Made by a program: the position numbers and the translations under genes
The notes under the pieces: generated by a model
The model's input: the letters and a program-made list of their open reading frames with translations, nothing else
Databases searched by the model: none
What the model was told of the DNA's origin: nothing
DNA from: Candidatus Omnitrophota bacterium
GTDB taxonomy: Bacteria > Omnitrophota > Gorgyraeia > Duberdicusellales > 4484-171
Assembly: GCA_021735105.1 (NCBI GenBank)
Contig: JAIPHS010000018.1
Span: 1-13,590, forward strand
Direction: 5' to 3'
DNA length: 13,590 bases
Shown here: positions 6,742 to 13,590 of the stretch, piece by piece
Numbering within the stretch: position 1 is the stretch's first letter
Layout: each line of letters begins with the position of its first letter

Positions 6742-7938
6742 ATGAAATATGTAATGATAATTCCAGATGGGGCTGCAGATAAACCAATTGAAGAGTTAGG
6801 GGGAAAAACTCCGCTTGAAGTTGCTGATACTCCTAATTTTAATGCTTTAGCTAAAAAAGGTATTATTGGCAGGACGAAAACTGTACCGAAAGGCTTTATT
6901 CCGGCTTCAGATATTGCTAATCTTTCTTTATTAGGGTATGAACCCCAAAAATTTTATTCAGGAAGAGGCCCGCTTGAAGCTGCAAATATTGGAGTTGAAT
7001 TAGGCGAAGATGACCTGGCATTCCGCTGTAATTTGGTTACTAATGCCGAAGGAAAGCTTTTTGATTATAGCGCCGGCCATATTAGAGATAAAGAAGCCAA
7101 GATATTAATTGATTGCCTTAATAGTGAATTAGGCTCTGATGAATTAAAATTCTTTCTTGGGACAAGTTACAGAAATCTAGCTCTTTTTAAAAATAGCCGG
7201 CATCTTGAACTTGATAAAACAAAAAATTTTGCTCCTCATGATATAATCGGTAAAAAGATTAGTAAGCATCTTCCCCGCGGCAAAAATAGCAATATTTTAA
7301 GAGAAGTGATAGAGGCTTCAGCTTCTATTTTAGGAGAGCATGAAGTAAATAAGGTAAGGATAGATTTAGAAGAAAATCCAGCTAATATGATTTGGCTCTG
7401 GAGTGGAGGGCCTAAAGCGAATATGCCTTTATTTAAAGATTTATTTGGTTTAGAGGGAGCGGTAATTTCTGCGGTTGATTTGATTAAAGGAATAGGAAAA
7501 ATAATTGGCTTAGATGTTTTAAAAGTAAAAGGCGCAAATGGTTACTATGATACAAACTATGCCGGAAAAGCTCAAGCTGCAATTGATGCACTCAAAAGCC
7601 TGGATTTTGTTTTTATTCATATAGAAGCTACTGATGAGGCTGGCCATAATCAAGATTTGCGAATGAAGATTGCCTGTCTTGAACGTATAGATAAATTGGT
7701 TTTAGGAAAAATTAATGAAGCCTTAGAAGGGCAGGATTATAGAATTTTAATTACACCGGATCATCCTACCCCTTTAGCTATTCGAACCCATACTAATGAA
7801 CCAGTTCCTTTTTTAATGTCCGGCAGTGATATTAAAAGTGGTGATTTTTCTTCTTATTCAGAAAAATCAGCACAAGCAAGTTCTTTGTACTTCGATAAGG
7901 GAACTGATTTAATTAGGTATTTCCTTCAAAAGAATTAA
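6742..7938 (+). CDS. Archaeal-type cofactor-independent phosphoglycerate mutase family (ApgM-like; possible homoserine kinase)
   Basis: A 398-residue alkaline-phosphatase-superfamily enzyme of the ApgM type. Every catalytic and metal position expected of the family is present: Asp9 in IPDGAAD, the phospho-acceptor Ser56 in PASDIANLSLLGY, Asp298 and His302 in HIEATDEAGH (293-302), Asp340 and His341 in TPDHPTP, and His350 in IRTHTNEPVPF. One branch interconverts 3- and 2-phosphoglycerate in glycolysis. A close sister branch was proposed, on gene-neighbourhood grounds, to be a homoserine kinase (TIGR02535). The aspartate kinase gene two positions downstream makes the second reading credible, and sequence by eye cannot separate them. 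The ATG at 6742 has no Shine-Dalgarno sequence and is preceded by a weak promoter. The next gene starts 2 nt after the stop, so this is the probable head of the operon. Confidence 0.88.
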   Translation: MKYVMIIPDGAADKPIEELGGKTPLEVADTPNFNALAKKGIIGRTKTVPKGFIPASDIANLSLLGYEPQKFYSGRGPLEAANIGVELGEDDLAFRCNLVTNAEGKLFDYSAGHIRDKEAKILIDCLNSELGSDELKFFLGTSYRNLALFKNSRHLELDKTKNFAPHDIIGKKISKHLPRGKNSNILREVIEASASILGEHEVNKVRIDLEENPANMIWLWSGGPKANMPLFKDLFGLEGAVISAVDLIKGIGKIIGLDVLKVKGANGYYDTNYAGKAQAAIDALKSLDFVFIHIEATDEAGHNQDLRMKIACLERIDKLVLGKINEALEGQDYRILITPDHPTPLAIRTHTNEPVPFLMSGSDIKSGDFSSYSEKSAQASSLYFDKGTDLIRYFLQKN

Positions 7939-7940
7939 TC

Positions 7941-9530
7941 ATGAGTGCAATAATTTCGCTTGCAGTTTTATCTTTTCTTTTGGCGGCTTATTTTTTTTAC
8001 GGCCGCTTTATCAGTAAAATTTTAGGTATTGACCCAAATCGAAAAACTCCCGCTTGCAAAAATGAAGATGGCGTTGATTATGTTCCGGCTAAGAATTGGT
8101 TTATACTTTTTGGCCATCACTTTGCTTCAATTGCCGGAGCTGCTCCGATTGTAGGCCCGGTAGTTGCTGTTGCTCTTTGGGGTTGGGGCCCGTCGATTTT
8201 ATGGATTGTCCTTGGGTCGGTATTTTTTGGCGGAATCCATGATTTGGGAGCGCTTATAGTTTCGGTAAGAAACAACGGAAAGAGTATAGCTGATATAACC
8301 AAGGATGTTATTTCCCAGCGGGCTAAAATTGTCTTTTCAATTTTTCTTATATTGACATTAATTTTAATTATTGCGGTATTTGTTTATATTTGCGCCAATA
8401 CTTTTGTTTCTGACCCGAGGATAGTTACGCCTTCTCTAGGGCTTATTTTTATTGCCCTTGGTTTTGGTTTTTTATTATACCGGTTAAAAGTAAATCAATT
8501 TTTAGCAACTATTTTAGGCTTAAGTTTATTGGCACTATTGATATTGATAGGGGCAGAATTTCCGATAAGCTTTGGTGAAAATAGCCTAGAGATTTGGATG
8601 GTTGTTTTATTGGGGTATTCATTTATTGCCTCAATTATTCCGGTTCATATTTTACTGCAGCCGCGGGATTATCTTTCCTGTTTTTTATTATTTGCCGGCT
8701 TAATTTTGGGCTATTTAGGTATTTTTATTTCCTCTCCAAAGATTAATCTTCCTGCTTTTGTTGCTTGGAATAGTTCATCAGGATGGTTATGGCCGATGCT
8801 TTTGGTAACTATTGCTTGCGGAGCAATCTCCGGTTTTCATTCTTTGGTCGCCGGTGGGACGACTTCTAAGCAGCTTTCAACCGAAAGGCATGCTCAAAGG
8901 ATAGGGTATGGAGCGATGCTAACTGAAGGGGCTTTAGCTGCTTTAGCTTTATTAGTCGTTATCGGAGGCTTATCAAGTATAGGCCAGTTAAATGCTATTT
9001 TAAAAAATGCCGGCCCTATTGAAGCTTTTGGAGAAGGTTTCGGCAATGTTACTAAAGTTATTTTAGGAAGTATTGGCGGATTATTTGCCGTTACCGTTTT
9101 AAATGCCTTTGTTTTAACTACCTTAGATACAGCTACTCGGATTTCAAAATATCTATTAGAGGAGCTTATCGGAACTAAAAACCGGATTTTTCCGACACTT
9201 TTAATTGTGTCTTTAAGCGGCTGGTTAGCTTGGGGAGGAAGATGGAAGCAGATATGGCCGCTTTTTGGAACTTCTAATCAATTGTTGGCTAGTTTTACCT
9301 TGTTGATAATTAGCTGCTGGTTGTTATTGAAAAAGAGGAACTTTTGGGTTACAATAGTTCCTGCTCTCTTTATGTTAGTAACATCGGTAGGGGCATTAAT
9401 TTATAAGTTTTTTACATTTTATAAAGATAAGGAATATTTACTTTTATTTATTTGCATGGCCTTATTGGCTTTAGCTATATACATGCTGATAGATGTAATT
9501 AAGATATTTAACAAATATTTTAAAAAATGA
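7941..9530 (+). CDS. cstA: CstA-family transporter (carbon starvation protein, probable pyruvate importer)
   Basis: A 529-residue inner-membrane protein with about a dozen hydrophobic segments. The CstA signature is clear: FGHHFASIAGAAPIVGPV (residues 57-74), then WGWGPSILW, FFGGIHDLGAL, VSVRNNGKSI, a central GAISGFHSLVAGGTTSKQ and a late TTLDTATRISKYLLEE. It is shorter than E. coli CstA (about 700 residues), as in many other bacteria, and retains the C-terminal membrane bundle. CstA and its paralogue BtsT import pyruvate, and peptide uptake has also been reported for the family. The gene begins 2 nt after the upstream stop, without a clear Shine-Dalgarno sequence, and its TGA stop overlaps the lysC ATG by 4 nt, so it is firmly within the operon. 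Sitting next to two pyruvate-consuming enzymes makes pyruvate the favoured substrate, but this is inference. Confidence 0.92.
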   Translation: MSAIISLAVLSFLLAAYFFYGRFISKILGIDPNRKTPACKNEDGVDYVPAKNWFILFGHHFASIAGAAPIVGPVVAVALWGWGPSILWIVLGSVFFGGIHDLGALIVSVRNNGKSIADITKDVISQRAKIVFSIFLILTLILIIAVFVYICANTFVSDPRIVTPSLGLIFIALGFGFLLYRLKVNQFLATILGLSLLALLILIGAEFPISFGENSLEIWMVVLLGYSFIASIIPVHILLQPRDYLSCFLLFAGLILGYLGIFISSPKINLPAFVAWNSSSGWLWPMLLVTIACGAISGFHSLVAGGTTSKQLSTERHAQRIGYGAMLTEGALAALALLVVIGGLSSIGQLNAILKNAGPIEAFGEGFGNVTKVILGSIGGLFAVTVLNAFVLTTLDTATRISKYLLEELIGTKNRIFPTLLIVSLSGWLAWGGRWKQIWPLFGTSNQLLASFTLLIISCWLLLKKRNFWVTIVPALFMLVTSVGALIYKFFTFYKDKEYLLLFICMALLALAIYMLIDVIKIFNKYFKK

Positions 9531-10765
9531 AAAATTTAGTTGTACAAAAATACGGGGGCAGCTCAGTATCTGATCAAACCAGTATCGAAAAGGTTGCCGA
9601 AAGAGTTATTGCTTCTGCCAGAGCCGGTAAAAAAGTTGTAGTGGTAGTTTCGGCTATGGGTAAAAGCACAGATAGCTTAATTGAGTTAGCAAAAAAAATT
9701 AATCCGGATCCATCAGAAAGAGAAATGGATATGTTAGTTTCAACTGGAGAGCAGGTTAGCTCTTCACTTTTAGCTATGGCAATTCATAAAAGAGGCCTTG
9801 AGGCGCTTTCATTTACCGGGCCCCAAGTAGGTATTATTACCGACACCTACCATACTCAAGCTAAAATTTTAAAAATTGAAGCAAAAAGAATTAAAAAACA
9901 GTTAAAAAAAGGAAAGATTGTTATCGTGGCTGGTTTCCAAGGGGTTAGCACTGCTTTAGAAATAACTACTTTAGGCAGAGGCGGGTCTGACTTGAGTGCA
10001 GTTGCCTTAGCAGTTTCTTTGGAGGCAAAAATTTGTGAAATTTATACGGATGTAGAGGGAATTTATACAGCTGATCCCAGGAAAGTTAAAGACGCCAAAA
10101 AACTCCCCTTTATTACTTTTGATGAAATGCTGGAGTTAGCCTCATCAGGAGCTCAGGTAATGCACACCAGAGCGATTGAAGTTGCAAAGAAGTTCAATTT
10201 AGGGCTGCATGTAAGAAGCAGCTTTTCTAAAAAGGAGGGAACTATAATTATGGAAAAACCGCCGCTTATTGAAGAAGCTATTGTAAGAGGGGTGACCTTA
10301 ACAGAAGATGAAGCAAAAATTACTATCTGTGATGTACCGGATAGGCCCGGTATTGCAGCTTTTGTTTTTGATAAATTAGCCAAATCCGGGGTAAATATTG
10401 ACATGATTGTCCAAAACGTCAGCCGTAAAAAAATGACTGATATATCTTTTACCGCCGGCGCTAAAAATATAAAAAAAACTATAACCAAAACCAAAGAAGT
10501 TGCTAAAGAAATAGGCGCGGGCAATGTTATCAGCAACAAAAATATTGCAAAGATTTCTGTAGTTGGTATTGGGATGAGAAGCCATTCTGGAGTTGCGGCA
10601 AGGTGTTTTTCAGCTTTAGCTAAAAATAAAATTAATATTGATATGATTTCTACTTCAGAGATCAGTATATCTTGTTTAGTTAAAAAAGAATCTGGATTAA
10701 AGGCTTTAAAGATATTGCATAAAGAATTTGAATTAGGCCAGAAAAAGAAGAGAGGCAAAAAATGA
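9527..10765 (+). CDS. lysC: Aspartate kinase with two C-terminal ACT domains
   Basis: A 412-residue aspartokinase, which phosphorylates L-aspartate with ATP as the first step toward lysine/diaminopimelate, threonine and methionine. The kinase domain has KYGGSSV (8-14), VVVVSAMGKSTDSL, a VSTGEQVSS segment, GRGGSD (150-155), YTDVEGIYTADPR (from 173) and the ASSGAQVMHTRAIE segment. Two ACT domains follow at about 265-335 (DVPDRPGIAAFVFDKLA) and 343-405 (GMRSHSGVAARCFSALA), the usual site of feedback inhibition by lysine or threonine. Length and layout match the monofunctional Bacillus/Corynebacterium type. The start is the ATGA overlap with cstA and lacks its own Shine-Dalgarno sequence, so reinitiation after cstA is likely. 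A small variation is Glu177 where Asp is usual in TDVDG. Confidence 0.95.
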   Translation: MKNLVVQKYGGSSVSDQTSIEKVAERVIASARAGKKVVVVVSAMGKSTDSLIELAKKINPDPSEREMDMLVSTGEQVSSSLLAMAIHKRGLEALSFTGPQVGIITDTYHTQAKILKIEAKRIKKQLKKGKIVIVAGFQGVSTALEITTLGRGGSDLSAVALAVSLEAKICEIYTDVEGIYTADPRKVKDAKKLPFITFDEMLELASSGAQVMHTRAIEVAKKFNLGLHVRSSFSKKEGTIIMEKPPLIEEAIVRGVTLTEDEAKITICDVPDRPGIAAFVFDKLAKSGVNIDMIVQNVSRKKMTDISFTAGAKNIKKTITKTKEVAKEIGAGNVISNKNIAKISVVGIGMRSHSGVAARCFSALAKNKINIDMISTSEISISCLVKKESGLKALKILHKEFELGQKKKRGKK

Positions 10766-12339
10766 GTACAAAGGAAAAAATATTTATTTATGATACTACT
10801 TTACGTGATGGAGCTCAAACTGAAGGGGTATCTTTATCTTTAGAAGATAAAATTGCGATTGCTAAAAGATTAGATAGTTTTGGAATTGATTTTATCGAAG
10901 GCGGCTGGCCCTATTCAAATCCAAAAGATACAGATTTTTTTGCTTATTTTAAAAAACATAAACTAAAAAGATCTAAAGTTGTTCCTTTTGGTTCAACTGC
11001 TCATCCGGCAAAGTCTCCCAGTAAAGATAAAAATCTTCTAAGCTTGGTTAAAGCCGGTACAGAGTATGTTACTATTTTTGGCAAAAGTTGGGATTTACAT
11101 GTAAAGGAAGTATTAAAAATTAGTTTAGAAAAAAATATTAATTTGATTAGTAAAAGTGTTGAGTTTCTAAAGAAAAAAAAGAAAAAAGTTTTTTATGATG
11201 CTGAACATTTTTTTGATGCCTATAAAAATAATTCAGATTATGCGCTGCAAACTATAAAAGCTGCAAAGCTTGCAGGGGCAGATTTAATTATTTTTTGTGA
11301 CACCAATGGAGGAACTTTACCCTGGGAGATTGAAGTTATCAGCCAAACCGTAAAAGAAGAGTTGGGCCTAAAAAATTATGGTATTCATTGCCATAATGAT
11401 TTAGGGATGGCTGTAGCTAATTCATTAATAGTGGCTGATCAAAATTGCAGCCAAATTCAAGGGACAATCAATGGTTATGGAGAAAGATGCGGTAATGCTA
11501 ACTTGACTACAATAGTTCCAATTTTAAAAACAAAAATGAATAAATCTATTAGCTGCTCACGAAGTTTAGCCGATATTACTCATCTTTCTTATTATGTTAG
11601 TGAAATTTGTAATATGGTTCACAGAGATAATTATCCTCTGGTAGGAAGAAGCGCTTTTGCTCATAAAGGAGGGATTCATATTGATGCTGTAATTAAAAAT
11701 CCCTTAGCTTATGAACATATAGAGCCCAAACTAGTAGGCAATAAGCGCAGGTTTGTTGTTTCAGAATTGGCCGGAAAGTCTACTTTGGTAACTAAAGCTA
11801 AGGAGTTAGAGTTTGATTTAGATAAAAAATCAAAGAAGGCAAAAGACATTCATAAATTAGTTCAGCGCCTCGAAAAAGAAGGGTATCAATTTGAAGCAGC
11901 AGAAGGGTCATTTAAATTATTGCTCCGGAAGCAGCTTAAAAAAATAAAAAGATTCTTTACGCTTTTAGGTTTTAAAGTGATTATCGAAAAGCGGGAAGAT
12001 AATCAATTGATTTCAGAAGCTACTATAAAATTAAAAATTGATAAAAAGTTAGAGCATACTGCTGCCGAAGGCGATGGCCCGGTAAATGCTTTAGATAAAG
12101 CCCTAAGGAAGGCATTAGCCGGTGCTTATCCGGAACTTTTAGAGATGCATCTTACTGACTTTAAGGTTAGAGTCCTTGATGCAACAGAAGGCACGGCTGC
12201 TAAGGTAAGGGTGCTTATCCAGTCTCAAGACAGTCAAGAGAAATGGACAACTATTGGAGTTTCTGAGAATATAATAGAAGCTTCCTGGCAGGCTTTAGTT
12301 GATTCAGTTGAGTACAAACTTCTAAAATCTCGAAAATAA
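10762..12339 (+). CDS. cimA: (R)-citramalate synthase
   Basis: A 525-residue member of the isopropylmalate-synthase/homocitrate-synthase family. Length and detail match the CimA branch (TIGR00977 type), which condenses pyruvate with acetyl-CoA to (R)-citramalate and so makes 2-oxobutyrate for isoleucine without threonine. The TIM barrel carries DTTLRDGAQTEGVSL (11-25) with the metal-binding Asp16, FIEGGWPYSNPKD, FCDTNGG, HCHND (209-213) and GYGERCGNANL. FAHKGGIHIDAV lies in the linker. The C-terminal LeuA-type dimerisation/regulatory domain (roughly 395-520) contains TAAEGDGPVNALDKALRKAL. GWPYSNPKD and the YDAEHFFD segment are typical of CimA rather than LeuA. The ATG overlaps the lysC TGA by 4 nt and has an AGAGG upstream inside lysC. 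Allosteric inhibition by isoleucine is usual for the family and not testable here. Confidence 0.93.
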   Translation: MSTKEKIFIYDTTLRDGAQTEGVSLSLEDKIAIAKRLDSFGIDFIEGGWPYSNPKDTDFFAYFKKHKLKRSKVVPFGSTAHPAKSPSKDKNLLSLVKAGTEYVTIFGKSWDLHVKEVLKISLEKNINLISKSVEFLKKKKKKVFYDAEHFFDAYKNNSDYALQTIKAAKLAGADLIIFCDTNGGTLPWEIEVISQTVKEELGLKNYGIHCHNDLGMAVANSLIVADQNCSQIQGTINGYGERCGNANLTTIVPILKTKMNKSISCSRSLADITHLSYYVSEICNMVHRDNYPLVGRSAFAHKGGIHIDAVIKNPLAYEHIEPKLVGNKRRFVVSELAGKSTLVTKAKELEFDLDKKSKKAKDIHKLVQRLEKEGYQFEAAEGSFKLLLRKQLKKIKRFFTLLGFKVIIEKREDNQLISEATIKLKIDKKLEHTAAEGDGPVNALDKALRKALAGAYPELLEMHLTDFKVRVLDATEGTAAKVRVLIQSQDSQEKWTTIGVSENIIEASWQALVDSVEYKLLKSRK

Positions 12340-12375
12340 TTCTGTTAAGTATACCTTAAAGCCTTGATTTAGTTA

Positions 12376-12403
12376 TTGTCATATCGGGAGTCAATGATAT
12401 AAT
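12376..12403 (+). promoter_or_regulatory. Strong sigma70-type promoter for ilvB
   Basis: TTGTCA (12376-12381), a 16-nt spacer and a perfect TATAAT (12398-12403), with TG one base upstream (12395-12396) giving an extended -10. Initiation is predicted near 12410, leaving about 30 nt of A/G-rich leader before the ATG at 12440. That is too short for a leader-peptide attenuator or T-box. It means ilvB can be expressed separately from the lysC-cimA unit. Confidence 0.75.
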
Positions 12404-12439
12404 CTTTAGGATATAAAAAAGAAGAAGAAAGATATATTT

Positions 12440-13590
12440 ATGAGTAAAAAATTAAAAGGTTCACAAATTGTAATTGAAAGTTTAAAAAAAGAAGGGGTTG
12501 AGGTAATTTTCGGCTATCCGGGAGGTTCTGTTATCCCTTTATTTGACAGCCTTTACGGAGAATCGATTAAGTTTTACCTAGCCAGGCATGAACAAGGCGC
12601 AGCTCATATGGCTGATGGATATGCCCGTTCAACTGGAAAGGTTGGGGTTTGTGTTGCTACATCCGGCCCGGGCGCGACTAATTTTACAACCGGTATCGCA
12701 ACAGCCTATATGGATTCAATTCCTATGGTTGCCATAACCGGGCAAGTTAAAACTTCTTTGATTGGAAATGATGCTTTCCAGGAAGCTGATATAACCGGTA
12801 TTACCCGGTCAATTTCAAAGCATAATTATTTGGTAAAAGACATAAAAGAATTAGCTAAAACTATTAAAGAAGCTTTCTACATAGCTTCAACCGGAAGGCC
12901 GGGGCCGGTTGTTATTGATTTACCCGTAGATATTCAGATGCAAGAGGCTGAGTTTAACTATCCGGAAAAAGTAGATTTACGCAGTTATAATCCAACTCTT
13001 TTTGGCCATCCCGGCCAGATTAAAAAAGCCTTAACAACTATATATAAAGCAAAAAAACCGGTTGTTGTAGTTGGCGGCGGGGTAATTGCCTCAAGAGCTG
13101 ATAAGGAAGCTATTGATTTTGCTAAAAAAATTAAGGCACCAGTTACTGCTACTCTTATGGGTTTAGGCGGATTTCCGGCTAAGGGTGATATGTTTTTAGG
13201 GATGCCGGGGATGCATGGAACTGTTTATGCGAATATGGCTATTACCGATGCAGATCTTTTAATTTCAATTGGCTGCCGTTTTGATGATAGAATTACCGGT
13301 AAAGTTGATGCTTTTGCTCCCGATGCGAAAATTATCCATATTGATATAGATCCTACTTCCATTAGTAAAAATATAAAAGTTGATGTACCTATCGTTGGTG
13401 ATGCTAAAAATGTATTAGGGCAGTTAACTCAGGAAATCAATGAAAAAAAATTACCCAATTTAAGCTCTTGGCATAAAAAGATAAAAGAGTGGAAAACTAA
13501 ATATCCTCTTAGCTATGATAAAAAAAAGAGAATAAGGCTTATGCCTCAATATATAATTGAAGAAATTTACAAACAAACTAAAGGCAAAGC
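12440..13590 (+). CDS. ilvB: Acetolactate synthase (AHAS) large, catalytic subunit, partial at its 3' end
   Basis: The first 383 codons of a thiamine-diphosphate enzyme that runs off the right edge, where full-length proteins have about 550-600 residues. It joins two pyruvates, or pyruvate and 2-oxobutyrate, for valine/leucine and isoleucine synthesis. The pyrimidine-binding domain shows FGYPGGSVIPLFD (24-36), RHEQGAAHMADGYAR with the catalytic Glu51, TSGPGATNF, MVAITGQV and NDAFQEADITGITR, all AHAS hallmarks that separate it from other ThDP enzymes. The central FAD-binding-type domain begins near KKPVVVVGGG and contains GMHGT and IGCRFDDRITGK. The C-terminal ThDP/Mg domain is outside the window. 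It lies 100 nt after cimA, whose product feeds 2-oxobutyrate to this enzyme, and has its own promoter. The start has only a weak purine-rich GAAGAAGAAAG as a ribosome site. A small subunit gene (ilvN) would be expected further right but cannot be seen. Confidence 0.95.
   Translation, partial: MSKKLKGSQIVIESLKKEGVEVIFGYPGGSVIPLFDSLYGESIKFYLARHEQGAAHMADGYARSTGKVGVCVATSGPGATNFTTGIATAYMDSIPMVAITGQVKTSLIGNDAFQEADITGITRSISKHNYLVKDIKELAKTIKEAFYIASTGRPGPVVIDLPVDIQMQEAEFNYPEKVDLRSYNPTLFGHPGQIKKALTTIYKAKKPVVVVGGGVIASRADKEAIDFAKKIKAPVTATLMGLGGFPAKGDMFLGMPGMHGTVYANMAITDADLLISIGCRFDDRITGKVDAFAPDAKIIHIDIDPTSISKNIKVDVPIVGDAKNVLGQLTQEINEKKLPNLSSWHKKIKEWKTKYPLSYDKKKRIRLMPQYIIEEIYKQTKGK

Noticed and set aside
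8117..8302. 61-residue minus-strand open frame inside cstA
   Set aside because: Antisense to the most conserved part of CstA, with no independent coding signal.
10153..10758. 201-residue open frame on the minus strand opposite lysC (and a 69-residue one at 10376-10585)
   Set aside because: Both lie entirely antisense to the ACT region of aspartate kinase; the hydrophobic composition is what an antisense frame of a Lys/Ile-rich gene gives, and no family is recognisable.
12340..12375. TTAAG-TATAC-CTTAA inverted repeat as a terminator or operator after cimA
   Set aside because: Arms of only 5 A/T-rich bases, no T-run and no duplicate copy; too weak to call.

Overview
The window is AT-rich, densely coded bacterial chromosome with mostly housekeeping metabolism. 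An LpxA-type acyltransferase points to a Gram-negative (lipid A-making) cell. The mix of an archaeal-type phosphoglycerate mutase homologue, a thermophile/archaeal-like GH57 glucanotransferase, citramalate-route isoleucine synthesis and many short intergenic gaps resembles uncultured lineages such as Candidatus Omnitrophota. That placement is a guess from gene content, not a computed result.

Layout. Positions 1-2436 are minus strand: a UvrD/Rep-type helicase followed downstream by a partial stand-alone CinA C-terminal (PncC-like) gene that runs off the left edge. A 109-bp divergent promoter region (2437-2545) separates these from the plus-strand genes. Next come a GH57 4-alpha-glucanotransferase/amylase coupled to a small tandem-ACT protein (2546-4935), then a large dispersed-repeat-like palindrome (4962-5040). 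A secreted DUF3108 protein overlaps an LpxA-like acyltransferase (5074-6682). From 6742 an apparent operon runs apgM/homoserine-kinase-like - cstA - lysC - cimA (6742-12339), with a 2-nt gap and then two 4-nt ATGA overlaps. The truncated acetolactate synthase gene ilvB (12440 to the right edge) follows behind its own strong promoter.

How the genes fit together. CimA (pyruvate + acetyl-CoA to citramalate) and IlvB (pyruvate + 2-oxobutyrate) build isoleucine without threonine. LysC opens the aspartate family. The apgM-family gene beside lysC could be a glycolytic mutase or the proposed alternative homoserine kinase. CstA, a family with known pyruvate importers, sits in the middle of this pyruvate-consuming set. 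GH57 implies alpha-glucan (glycogen) handling.

I saw no CRISPR array, prophage, tRNA/rRNA or complete insertion sequence, and no clear undescribed multi-gene system. The best leads are the altered active-site residues in the LpxA-like protein, the mutase/kinase ambiguity with the transporter inside the amino-acid operon, the palindromic repeat, and start sites without Shine-Dalgarno sequences at the heads of transcription units. No gap between genes exceeds 300 bases.
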